Of a DNA stretch of 27,777 nucleotides, positions 7,779 through 14,118 are shown one piece after another. The translations under genes were made by a program, and so were the position numbers. Origin of the DNA: Zoogloeaceae bacterium (GTDB lineage: Bacteria; Pseudomonadota; Gammaproteobacteria; Burkholderiales; Rhodocyclaceae); NCBI GenBank assembly GCA_031259605.1, contig JAIRLE010000110.1:1-27777 (forward strand). The letters run 5' to 3'. Position 1 is the stretch's first letter; every line of letters starts with the position of its first letter. Under the pieces are notes generated by a model, which saw only the letters and a list, made by a program, of their open reading frames with translations, had not been told where the DNA came from and ran no database searches.

Positions 7779-7800
7779 CGGCAGACCTGAAGGGCTGCCG
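7779..7800 (-). repeat. Stem-loop repeat, copy 1 (3' of the 7815-8129 gene)
   Basis: CGGCAG-A-CC, loop TGAA, GG-G-CTGCCG as written on the plus strand, 14 nt beyond the stop codon of the minus-strand gene at 7815. A near-identical stem-loop is at 16884-16905 after spoT. It may act in termination or mRNA 3'-end protection, but no T-tract follows. Confidence 0.6.
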
Positions 7801-7814
7801 CTAATTTCTTGCGG

Positions 7815-8129
7815 TCACGGGGCAACCGCGTCTTGTCCCGCTTGCGTTTCCAGTTCCGCCTGAATGTCGGCGAATTGCTCGCGCAGTTCTTCCCATCCGC
7901 CCGCCAGCCCCGTATAGAGCGTGATGCCTGCCTTGATGAGCCTGGCGCGGACTTCCTCATTGCCAAGGACATAGGCCGCCGTCGCGCCAATGATGAGACC
8001 CAGCAACAGTTGATCCCGGCCTTTTTTCGGCAGCGCCTTGCCCAATGCGGCAAAAACGCCCTGGTTCTGTGGCGTTGCGACCACGCTGAATTTTTGCTTT
8101 TTGCTCTTGCCTTTTTTTGCCATGTTCAT
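7815..8129 (-). CDS. Small basic membrane-associated protein, third gene of the putative ferrosome cluster
   Basis: A 104-residue protein of no family I can name with certainty. The first 15 residues are strongly basic (MNMAKKGKSKKQKF). One hydrophobic segment, QLLLGLIIGATAAYVLG at about 40-56, is followed by EEVRARLIKAGITLYTGLAGG and an acidic helical tail. The layout of one glycine-containing membrane helix followed by an amphipathic helix resembles YtxH-like and organelle-associated small proteins. The ATG at 8129 overlaps the stop of the preceding gene (ATGA) and has GAAGGA just upstream; an ATG two codons later is also possible. It is encoded before the P1B-6-like ATPase, from which it is separated by a stem-loop and leader copy B. 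A structural or targeting role in the iron organelle is inference from context only. Confidence 0.8.
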   Translation of the reverse strand: MNMAKKGKSKKQKFSVVATPQNQGVFAALGKALPKKGRDQLLLGLIIGATAAYVLGNEEVRARLIKAGITLYTGLAGGWEELREQFADIQAELETQAGQDAVAP

Positions 8130-8443
8130 GTTCCTTCGCTGTGAGAGAGTTCAAGTAGCCGATGCAGTCCATAGACGCCCGCGACGCCGCCTGCCGCCAC
8201 CAGCGCGGCGGCAAGATAATCTCCCTGCTCTACCGCTTTGCCCGCCGCGACGCCCGCCACCAGCGCCGCGCCCGCCAGGGCGGACTGGCGCAGCAGTTGG
8301 GCGTCGATGACCGGAAAACCGCGCGCCTTGGCCAGCGCCGCCACTGCGGCATAGCTGACGAAGCCGCGTGTAAAATCGTTTGCCGCGCCAGGCAGGCTGA
8401 ACAGCGCTGGCACGTTTTTGGATCTGTTTTTATGCTTTTTCAT
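8126..8443 (-). CDS. Small hydrophobic Ala/Gly-rich protein, second gene of the putative ferrosome cluster
   Basis: A 105-residue protein with a basic N-terminus (MKKHKNRSKNVPALFSLPGA). Its two hydrophobic Ala/Gly-rich segments, about 51-66 (SALAGAALVAGVAAGK) and 76-94 (YLAAALVAAGGVAGVYGL), probably form a membrane hairpin with small-residue helix packing. A conserved-looking amphipathic stretch, TRGFVSYAAVAALAKARGF, precedes them. I do not recognise the family. It overlaps both neighbours by 4 nt (ATGA), so the three small genes are translationally coupled. Glycine-rich membrane helices are a feature of proteins of bacterial iron organelles such as magnetosomes, which fits but does not prove a role here. 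Confidence 0.8.
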   Translation of the reverse strand: MKKHKNRSKNVPALFSLPGAANDFTRGFVSYAAVAALAKARGFPVIDAQLLRQSALAGAALVAGVAAGKAVEQGDYLAAALVAAGGVAGVYGLHRLLELSHSEGT

Positions 8444-8772
8444 GTACGGCCTTTCGCGGGAGTGGACGCGGCGGGCTTGGCGGATTTTGCCGCAGCGCGC
8501 GCGGCGGGTTTGCGCTTGCCGGAAGCGGGTTTGGCTGCAAGGGTGATGGCGGCTTCTTCACGCTGCAAACGATCCCGCAAGCGCGCCGAAGAATCGGCCA
8601 GCGCCCCCAGACCGGAAGCCGCCGCCTGCCGCAAACGTCCTTCGGCGACCGTCCCTTTCTGGCGCAATTTCTGTCCGGCCGACAAAAGTCCGGCGCGCAA
8701 TGGTGCATTCTTATACAGCCGGACAGCGACAACGCCTGCGGCCAATCCAGCGATAAACGGAAAAATGGGCAT
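8440..8772 (-). CDS. Small membrane-anchored protein with histone-like Lys/Ala tail, first gene of the putative ferrosome cluster
   Basis: A 110-residue protein with three parts: an N-terminal hydrophobic helix (FPFIAGLAAGVVAVRLY, 4-20), a central Arg/Gln/Ala-rich amphipathic helix (about 26-76), and a low-complexity Lys/Ala/Pro tail (about 80-110) resembling histone H1-type tails. The tail could bind a polyanion such as polyphosphate or nucleic acid; this is inference. The ATG at 8772 has GAGGAA placed 6 nt upstream, the best Shine-Dalgarno of the cluster; the frame is open farther upstream but without comparable signals. Family not recognised. It is the promoter-proximal gene of the group. 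Confidence 0.78.
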   Translation of the reverse strand: MPIFPFIAGLAAGVVAVRLYKNAPLRAGLLSAGQKLRQKGTVAEGRLRQAAASGLGALADSSARLRDRLQREEAAITLAAKPASGKRKPAARAAAKSAKPAASTPAKGRT

Positions 8773-8866
8773 GATGGTTCCTCGAAAAGAAAGATGGATC
8801 AATACTACACAAAGTCCTTGCGAAAAGCACTGCGCGTTCAGAACGCAGGGAATCGCAGCAAGGGCG

Positions 8867-8885
8867 GGCGGCCACAATGGCCGCC
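8867..8885 (-). promoter_or_regulatory. Perfect 8-bp hairpin in the 5' region of the small-protein/ATPase operon
   Basis: GGCGGCCA, loop CAA, TGGCCGCC, about 95 nt before the first start codon (8772). It could be a 5'-UTR structure or operator of the minus-strand operon, or part of the end structure of the neighbouring pyr operon. I see no convincing -35/-10 pair or Fur-box match in 8773-8961. Confidence 0.3.
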
Positions 8886-8961
8886 TCTGCCGTCGTCTGC
8901 GAATGAGGGGGAGAAGGAAAATCAAACATTTCGCACAGCAATCCGAGATGATGAACAGGCT

Positions 8962-9029
8962 CTCAGAGGACAGAGGGCGTCGTCCTTCCGGCGCAAAGCG
9001 CCGCAAACCTCCATCCTCTGTCCTCTGAG
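8962..9029 (-). terminator. Large nested hairpin after pyrC'
   Basis: A perfect 15-bp inverted repeat, CTCAGAGGACAGAGG (8962-8976) and CCTCTGTCCTCTGAG (9015-9029). A second perfect hairpin, CGGCGC-AAA-GCGCCG (8989-9003), sits inside the 38-nt loop. It begins 5 nt after the pyrC' stop on the minus strand and would cap that operon's transcript. There is no U-run, so it is not a classical intrinsic terminator. It abuts the GATGAACAGGCTCT motif at 8950. Confidence 0.55.
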
Positions 9030-9033
9030 CGGG

Positions 9034-10278
9034 CTACACGCGGACGCCTCCGACCAGCGTGATTTTCGCTTTTCCCGTCAGTTTGCGTCCCAGAAAGGGT
9101 GTGTGCTTGCTGGCGCTCGACAGGGTTTTTGCTGTGGCTTGCCAGGGTTCGTCGGGAGCGAACAGGCAGAGATCGGCACAAGCGCCAACCGAGAGACAAC
9201 CCAAATCCTCACGGCCCAGGATGGCGGCGGGGGCGGCGGTAAGCGGCGCGAGGGTGTCCATCAGCGGCAATTGCGCTTCGCGTCCCCATTGCAGTGCGAG
9301 CGGCAGCAGCAGTTCCAGTCCGGTCGCGCCAGGTTTGGCTTCGCTGAAGGGCAGCAGTTTGTCGTCGTGGCTCAGAGGCGTGTGATCCGAACAGAGCGCG
9401 GCAATGCCCTGGGCGACGCCTTGCCGTAGCGCGTCGCGATCCTTCATGCCGCGTAGCGGCGGATCGAAGCGGGCAAGGGTATCGAAAAAACCAATGTCCT
9501 GCTCGCAAAGATGCAGGTGGTGAATGCCGACATCGCAGGTCACGGCCACGCCTTCGGCCTGCGCCTTGGCAATCATGCGCATGCCGGTGGCGGAAGAAAT
9601 GCGGCGCAAGTGCAGGCGTACGCCGGTATCGGCGGCCAGGGTGAGGAAGGTGGCGATGGCGACGGTTTCGGCGCTGACCGGAATGCCGGTCAATCCCAGG
9701 CGGCTGGCAACTTCGCCATCGTGCGCAAACCCGTTGCGCGAGAGATAAAAGTCCTGCGGCTGCATCCAGATGGCAAAACCGAAGGTGGCGGCGTATTCAA
9801 AGGCGCGCAGCAACGCCTGGGTATCGAGCACCGGACGCTTGCCCTGCGAGAAGGCGACACAACCGGCGGCGGCAAGCCCGGCCATTTCCGCCAGCCGCTC
9901 GCCATCCAGGTTCTGGGTGATCGCGCCCAGCGGCAACAGGCGCGCCAGATGCAGGCCGGCGGCTTCCTGCATCAGCCGCTCGACCAGCTCCGGCTCATCC
10001 AGCGGCGGATTGAGATCGGGCGGACAAACCAGCGTGCTGATGCCGCCCGCGACGGCGGCCTTGAGTTCGGTCGCCAGATGACCGCCAGGGCGGGCGCACA
10101 GATCGATGAGACCGGGCGCGACAATCATGCCCGTCGCGTCAATCTCCCGCTCCGCCTGGAAATCCGCGGTCAAGACACCGACATGGACGATGCTTCCATC
10201 GGCGATGAACACATCGGCCTTCCGGTCGATCTGGTTTTTCGGGTCGACGACGCGCCCGTTCTGAATGGCGATTTTCAT
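9034..10278 (-). CDS. pyrC': Dihydroorotase-like protein PyrC' (probably non-catalytic partner of aspartate carbamoyltransferase)
   Basis: A 414-residue amidohydrolase-fold protein. Active dihydroorotases have a DxHxHxRxPG metal site; here the equivalent is IDLCARPGG (58-66), so both metal-binding histidines are lost. Later segments are retained in altered form: LHLRRISSATGM, CDVGIHHLHL and CSDHTPLSHDDK. In Pseudomonas a similarly degenerate PyrC' is encoded next to pyrB and is needed to assemble active aspartate carbamoyltransferase; the same gene order here argues for that role. The start is the ATG at 10278 (MKIAIQNGRVVDP), embedded in the leader-repeat core; an in-frame codon at 10347 would add an unrelated extension. 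It follows pyrB with an 87-nt gap. Confidence 0.9.
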   Translation of the reverse strand: MKIAIQNGRVVDPKNQIDRKADVFIADGSIVHVGVLTADFQAEREIDATGMIVAPGLIDLCARPGGHLATELKAAVAGGISTLVCPPDLNPPLDEPELVERLMQEAAGLHLARLLPLGAITQNLDGERLAEMAGLAAAGCVAFSQGKRPVLDTQALLRAFEYAATFGFAIWMQPQDFYLSRNGFAHDGEVASRLGLTGIPVSAETVAIATFLTLAADTGVRLHLRRISSATGMRMIAKAQAEGVAVTCDVGIHHLHLCEQDIGFFDTLARFDPPLRGMKDRDALRQGVAQGIAALCSDHTPLSHDDKLLPFSEAKPGATGLELLLPLALQWGREAQLPLMDTLAPLTAAPAAILGREDLGCLSVGACADLCLFAPDEPWQATAKTLSSASKHTPFLGRKLTGKAKITLVGGVRV

Positions 10279-10299
10279 CGTAAAACTTGACTCCGGTTC
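10274..10299 (-). repeat. Leader repeat core, copy D (upstream of pyrC')
   Basis: On the minus strand it reads GAACCGGAGTCAAG followed by TTTTACGATGAAA, matching the 3' end of copies A-C apart from the four bases after GGAGT (three in the others). The ATG is the pyrC' start codon at 10278. The upstream hairpin found in A-C is not recognisable between pyrB and this core. Confidence 0.65.
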
Positions 10300-10368
10300 A
10301 TAAAACGCATCGCAAGGCAATCGCCCGCGATAATTCAATCCGCCCAAACCCCTTGGTAAAAGCGGGGG

Positions 10369-11331
10369 TCACTTTTTGCCGTTCAGTATGCTCATGACCG
10401 CCATGCGCACCGCGATGCCAAAGGCGACTTGATCGAGAATGACGGCCTGCGCGCCATCGGCGACGGCGGAATCGATTTCCACGCCCCGGTTCATCGGGCC
10501 GGGGTGCATGACGATGGCCTCCGGCTTCGCCAGCGCCAACTTTCCGGGGGTGAGACCGTAATGCCTGAAGTATTCGCTGGCGGAAGGCAGCAGCGCGCCG
10601 TTCATCCGTTCATTTTGCAGACGCAGCATGATGATGACGTCGCAATCACGCAAGCCTTTTTCCATGTCGTGATACACCTTGACGCCCATGCTGGCGAGAT
10701 TGGCGGGCAGCAGGGTCTCAGGGCCGATGGCGCGCACTTCCTTCGCGCCCAGCGTGGTCAGCGCGCAGATGTCGGAACGGGCGACGCGCGAATGCAGGAT
10801 GTCGCCGATGATGGCGACCGTCAGACTCTCGAAATTCCGCTTGAAATGCCGGATGGTGTACATGTCGAGCAGTCCTTGGGTAGGATGGGCGTGGCGTCCG
10901 TCGCCCGCATTGACCACATGGATGTCGTCATGTCCCATGCGGCGCAGGTGCTCGGCGATCAGGTAGGGCGCGCCGGAAGCGGCGTGGCGCACCACGAACA
11001 TGTCGGCGTGCATGGCGCAGAGGTTGTCGATGGTGTCGAGCAGGGTCTCGCCCTTGGCGGTGGAAGAACGGGTGATGTCGAGATTGATGACATCGGCGGA
11101 AAGGCGTTTGGCGGCGATTTCAAAGGTGGTGCGGGTACGGGTGGAATTCTCGAAGAACAGGTTGAATACGCTCTTGCCCCGCAGCAGCGGCACCTTCTTG
11201 ACTTCCCTGTCCGCCAATCCCAGAAAGGAGGCGGCGGTATCGAGGATATGCGTCAACACCTCGCGCGGCAGGCCGTCGATGGCGAGCAGGTGCGTGAGTT
11301 CGCCTTTGGCGTTCAACTGCGGGTTAGGCAT
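10369..11331 (-). CDS. pyrB: Aspartate carbamoyltransferase catalytic chain
   Basis: A 320-residue enzyme that forms N-carbamoyl-aspartate from carbamoyl phosphate and aspartate in pyrimidine synthesis. Signatures are FFENSTRTRTTFE (carbamoyl phosphate site, STRTRT at 63-68), SSTAKGETLLDT with the loop lysine, GDGRHAHPTQGLLD, GDILHSRVARS, MLRLQNERM and HPGPMNRGVEID. The ATG at 11331 overlaps the pyrR stop by 8 nt, with GGAG and GGAA just upstream. No regulatory chain gene (pyrI) is seen. With PyrC' downstream it probably forms the dodecameric PyrB-PyrC' type of complex. Confidence 0.96.
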   Translation of the reverse strand: MPNPQLNAKGELTHLLAIDGLPREVLTHILDTAASFLGLADREVKKVPLLRGKSVFNLFFENSTRTRTTFEIAAKRLSADVINLDITRSSTAKGETLLDTIDNLCAMHADMFVVRHAASGAPYLIAEHLRRMGHDDIHVVNAGDGRHAHPTQGLLDMYTIRHFKRNFESLTVAIIGDILHSRVARSDICALTTLGAKEVRAIGPETLLPANLASMGVKVYHDMEKGLRDCDVIIMLRLQNERMNGALLPSASEYFRHYGLTPGKLALAKPEAIVMHPGPMNRGVEIDSAVADGAQAVILDQVAFGIAVRMAVMSILNGKK

Positions 11332-11851
11332 GATGTTCCGTCTCCCAGAAAAGCAGTCCACTCTCGTTGCGGCTCAGGATAAGCCCGGTGCTGCGCGGCA
11401 GAACCAGATTCCAGACGCAGTAATTGGGCGCGATCGGCAATTCCCGGCAGCCCCGATCCGCGAGCACGGCGAGTTCGATGGCGGCGGGACGGCCATAATC
11501 GAACAACTCGTTCAAGGCGGCGCGGGTGGTGCGTCCGGTATAGAGCACGTCGTCTACGAGAATCAGGCGGCGGCCATTGACATCGAACGGAATCTGCGTC
11601 GGGCGCACCTGTGGATGCAGTCCTTTTTCCGCGAAGTCGTCGCGGTAAAAGGAAATATCGACCAGACCGGCGGCATCGGCGAATCCGAGCAATTCCACCA
11701 GACGTTCGGCAATCCACGCGCCGCCGCTGAAAATGCCCACCAGGGCCGCGTCGGGCGTGAGACCTGGGCGGATCAGGTCGGCAAGCGCCCGGCACTGGGC
11801 TTCGGCGTCAGGCAGGGGCGTGAGAGGGGAGGCATTCATTGGAGAGGTCAT
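11324..11851 (-). CDS. pyrR: Bifunctional pyrimidine operon regulator / uracil phosphoribosyltransferase family protein PyrR
   Basis: A 175-residue phosphoribosyltransferase-fold protein. The PRPP-binding motif is LILVDDVLYTGRTTRAALNE; FSGGAWIAERL near the N-terminus and RPAAIELAVLADRGCRELPI are family features. In Gram-positives PyrR binds pyr mRNA and causes attenuation; in Pseudomonas-type operons its regulatory role is less settled. No PyrR-binding leader is evident in this window. The start is taken as the ATG at 11851; an ATG at 11839 is equally plausible, and TTG at 11863 less so. The gene overlaps the 3' end of ruvX by about 44 nt and the start of pyrB by 8 nt. Confidence 0.92.
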   Translation of the reverse strand: MTSPMNASPLTPLPDAEAQCRALADLIRPGLTPDAALVGIFSGGAWIAERLVELLGFADAAGLVDISFYRDDFAEKGLHPQVRPTQIPFDVNGRRLILVDDVLYTGRTTRAALNELFDYGRPAAIELAVLADRGCRELPIAPNYCVWNLVLPRSTGLILSRNESGLLFWETEHHA

Positions 11852-12260
11852 GAGGATGGTCAAACCAGGTTTGTAAAATCAGTTGCGCCGCCACCGCGTC
11901 TACCATCGGCTTCATGTTCTTGGCGTTCCTTCCCGTTTCCCGCAGGCGGGTTTCGGCCTCGCGGGAAGTCAGGCGCTCGTCGGCTTCCCGCACCGGCAGG
12001 GCAAAGCGTTGGCGCAAGCCGTCGGCAAAGGCGCGGGCGCGCAGGGTCATGGCGTGCGCCGTGCCGTCGGCATGGAGCGGATGGCCGACAAGCAGGAGTT
12101 CCGGTCGCCATTCGTCAACCAGGCGGGCGATGGCGTTCAGGCGTTCATCGTCATCGCCGGTACGAATCACGGTCAGCGGATGCGCGCAAAGCAGGGTGGT
12201 TTCCCCCACAGCGACGCCGGTGCGCTTTTCGCCAAAGTCGAAGGCCAGCACGGCACCCAT
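11808..12260 (-). CDS. ruvX: Putative pre-16S rRNA nuclease (YqgF/RuvX family)
   Basis: A 150-residue RNase H-like protein. Motifs are LAFDFGEKRTGVAVGE at about 5-20 with the first catalytic Asp, LLLVGHPLHADGT (normally VGLPLNMDGT), and the EADERLTSREAE segment with later acidic residues (MVDAVAAQLILQTW). In E. coli YqgF matures the 16S rRNA 5' end. Length is typical. It starts 4 nt after the algH stop. The C-terminus overlaps pyrR, which couples it to the pyrimidine genes, as in Pseudomonas and many betaproteobacteria. Confidence 0.95.
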   Translation of the reverse strand: MGAVLAFDFGEKRTGVAVGETTLLCAHPLTVIRTGDDDERLNAIARLVDEWRPELLLVGHPLHADGTAHAMTLRARAFADGLRQRFALPVREADERLTSREAETRLRETGRNAKNMKPMVDAVAAQLILQTWFDHPHDLSNECLPSHAPA

Positions 12261-12264
12261 GGCG

Positions 12265-12825
12265 TCAGGCGTGTCCCGCCACGTCGGAAAGTTGGGAAAA
12301 GCTCACGCCCAGCATCTGCATGGCGGTTGGCAGACGGCTCTCCGGCGGCTGCCCGAAAAGCACCTCCGTGCTCGCCGGAACGGTAAGCCAAGCGTTTTGT
12401 CCCACTTCAGACTCCAGTTGCCCCGCGCCCCAGCCCGCGTAACCCAACATCATGATGATGTCTTTGGGTTCGCCGCCAGAACTGATGGAAACGAGAATAT
12501 CCTTGGAGCTGGTCAGCCCTACCTCATCGGTAATGCGCATGCTGGATTGCCATTCACCGCGCGGACGATGCAGCACAAAGCCGCGATCCATCTGCACCGG
12601 CCCGCCAAAATGCACCGGCAGCGCGCCGATTTCCCGTGTGCGCAGTTCCAGATCGACCTTCTCGAAGAGCCTCGCCAGCGTCAGGTCGAGCGGTCGATTC
12701 ACGATGACGCCCAGCGCGCCCTGCGGATTGTGCTCGCACACATAGATCAGGGCGCGATTGAAATAGGGATCGGCCATCGTGGGCATGGCGATCAAAAAAT
12801 GATGGGTAAGGTTCAGGAATTCCAT
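12265..12825 (-). CDS. algH: YqgE/AlgH family protein
   Basis: A 186-residue protein of the UPF0301 family, whose biochemical role is not established; it was first noted for influence on alginate in Pseudomonas. Family features are MEFLNLTHHFLIAMP at the start, MADPYFNRALIYVCEHN, GALGVIVNRP, FGGPVQMDRGFVLH, LVSISSGGEPKDIIMMLGYAGWGAGQLESEV and NAWLTVP. The frame stays open far upstream because it lies antisense to cysK, but the ATG at 12825 gives the conserved N-terminus and usual length. It is the first gene of the algH-ruvX-pyrR-pyrB-pyrC' operon. I see no strong Shine-Dalgarno. Confidence 0.95.
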   Translation of the reverse strand: MEFLNLTHHFLIAMPTMADPYFNRALIYVCEHNPQGALGVIVNRPLDLTLARLFEKVDLELRTREIGALPVHFGGPVQMDRGFVLHRPRGEWQSSMRITDEVGLTSSKDILVSISSGGEPKDIIMMLGYAGWGAGQLESEVGQNAWLTVPASTEVLFGQPPESRLPTAMQMLGVSFSQLSDVAGHA

Positions 12826-12900
12826 GTCACGAATTTTAACTGATTCCCGATGCCCGATCCCTGCTATCTGCCCCCTGATTAGCTTATAACAATCTTGTCT

Positions 12901-12928
12901 TTGTTCCTGTTTATTCGCCTGATATGGT
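12901..12928 (+). promoter_or_regulatory. Possible cysK promoter
   Basis: TTGTTC (12901-12906) and TATGGT (12923-12928) with a 16-nt spacer, in the AT-richer 144-bp gap between the divergent algH and cysK genes. The start codon follows at 12970 behind a GGAG at 12960-12963. Weak consensus match only. Confidence 0.3.
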
Positions 12929-12969
12929 AATAAGCGCTGCCGGATTCCGGCATTTTTCTGGAGAATGAC

Positions 12970-13941
12970 ATGAGTGTATTCAACGACAACATCCAGTCTG
13001 TCGGGCGTACGCCGCTGGTGCGGCTGAATCGCATTACCGATGGCGCGGCGGCGACGGTGCTGGCAAAGATTGAAGGGCAGAATCCGGCCTATTCGGTGAA
13101 AGACCGCATCGGCGTGGCCCTGATCGAGGATGCGGAAAAACGCGGCATCCTGGGGCCGGGCAAGGAACTGGTGGAACCGACTTCCGGCAATACCGGCATT
13201 GCGCTGGCCTATGTGGCGGCGGCCAAGGGCATCAAGCTGACGCTGACCATGCCGGAAACCATGAGCATCGAACGCCGCAAATTGCAGGCGGCCTTCGGCG
13301 CGAAGCTGGTATTGACCGAAGGCGCGAAGGGAATGCCGGGAGCGATCGCCAAGGCGACGGAAATCGCCGCATCCGATCCCAGGTATGTGCTGTTGCAGCA
13401 ATTCAAGAATCCCGCCAATCCGGCGATTCACGAGGCGACGACCGGGCCGGAAGTCTGGGAGGACAGCAAGGGCGCGGTGGATGTGTTCGTCTCCGGCGTC
13501 GGCACGGGCGGCACGATTACCGGCGTTTCCCGCTACATCAAGAAGACCAGGGGCAAGGCGATTGTTTCCGTGGCGGTGGAACCGGCTTCCAGCCCGGTGT
13601 TGACGCAGACGCGCACCGGCCAGCCGGTGCAGTCCGGCCCGCACAAGATCCAGGGCATCGGCGCGGGATTCGTGCCGGATACGCTGGATTTGTCGCTGGT
13701 CGATGAAATCGAGCAGGTGACGAACGAGGAAGCCGTCGAATACGCGCGGCGCCTGATCCGCGAAGAAGGCATCCTTGCCGGCATTTCCTCCGGCGCAGCG
13801 GCGGCGGCGGCGATACGTCTGGCAAAACAGCCGAAGTACGCGGGCAAGACCATCGTGGTGGTGTTGCCCGATTCCGGCGAGCGCTACCTGTCTTCGGTAC
13901 TGTTTGAAGGCGTGTTCGACGCTTCCGGCGTGGCGCTGTAA
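12970..13941 (+). CDS. cysK: Cysteine synthase A (O-acetylserine sulfhydrylase)
   Basis: A 323-residue PLP enzyme that makes cysteine from O-acetylserine and sulfide. PLP is bound by Lys44 in NPAYSVKDR. The substrate loop is PTSGNTG (71-77), and the phosphate-binding loop is GVGTGGTITG (177-186). QQFKNPANPAIHEATTGPE and the C-terminal VVVLPDSGERYLSS are conserved. The length equals that of the E. coli CysK family. The ATG at 12970 is preceded by CTGGAGAATGAC, a good Shine-Dalgarno. It stands alone, divergent from algH. Confidence 0.95.
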   Translation: MSVFNDNIQSVGRTPLVRLNRITDGAAATVLAKIEGQNPAYSVKDRIGVALIEDAEKRGILGPGKELVEPTSGNTGIALAYVAAAKGIKLTLTMPETMSIERRKLQAAFGAKLVLTEGAKGMPGAIAKATEIAASDPRYVLLQQFKNPANPAIHEATTGPEVWEDSKGAVDVFVSGVGTGGTITGVSRYIKKTRGKAIVSVAVEPASSPVLTQTRTGQPVQSGPHKIQGIGAGFVPDTLDLSLVDEIEQVTNEEAVEYARRLIREEGILAGISSGAAAAAAIRLAKQPKYAGKTIVVVLPDSGERYLSSVLFEGVFDASGVAL

Positions 13942-13972
13942 CGCGATGGAAAGCAACTGCCTTTCCTGCCCT

Positions 13973-14000
13973 CTCTCGCGTCCGCAAACGGATGTGAGAG
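13973..14000 (+). terminator. Hairpin downstream of cysK
   Basis: CTCTC-GCG-TCCG, loop CAAA, CGGA-TGT-GAGAG: an interrupted 9-bp stem starting 31 nt after the cysK stop. A T-run (TTCTTTT, 14014-14020) lies 14 nt further on. Possible terminator isolating cysK from the sigma-28 gene. Confidence 0.4.
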
Positions 14001-14031
14001 TGGGCGCGCCAAATTCTTTTCCCCGCCTGGC

Positions 14032-14058
14032 TAAAGTTTTCCCTGGGTCTGCCGACAA
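14032..14058 (+). promoter_or_regulatory. Sigma-28 (FliA) flagellar promoter
   Basis: TAAAGTTT at 14032-14039, an 11-nt spacer, then GCCGACAA at 14051-14058. The FliA consensus is TAAAGTTT-N11-GCCGATAA, so only one base differs and the spacing is exact. It lies 60 nt before the ATG at 14119, which has an AAAGGA Shine-Dalgarno (14106-14111). Confidence 0.85.
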
Positions 14059-14118
14059 AAAAACATATATCCCTGGTTTGTCGCAACGCCACTATGACTC
14101 ATTGCAAAGGAAAACATC

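Noticed and set aside
12826..14058. N-terminal extension of algH antisense to cysK
   Set aside because: The frame is open only because cysK on the other strand has biased codons; the conserved AlgH N-terminus starts at 12825.
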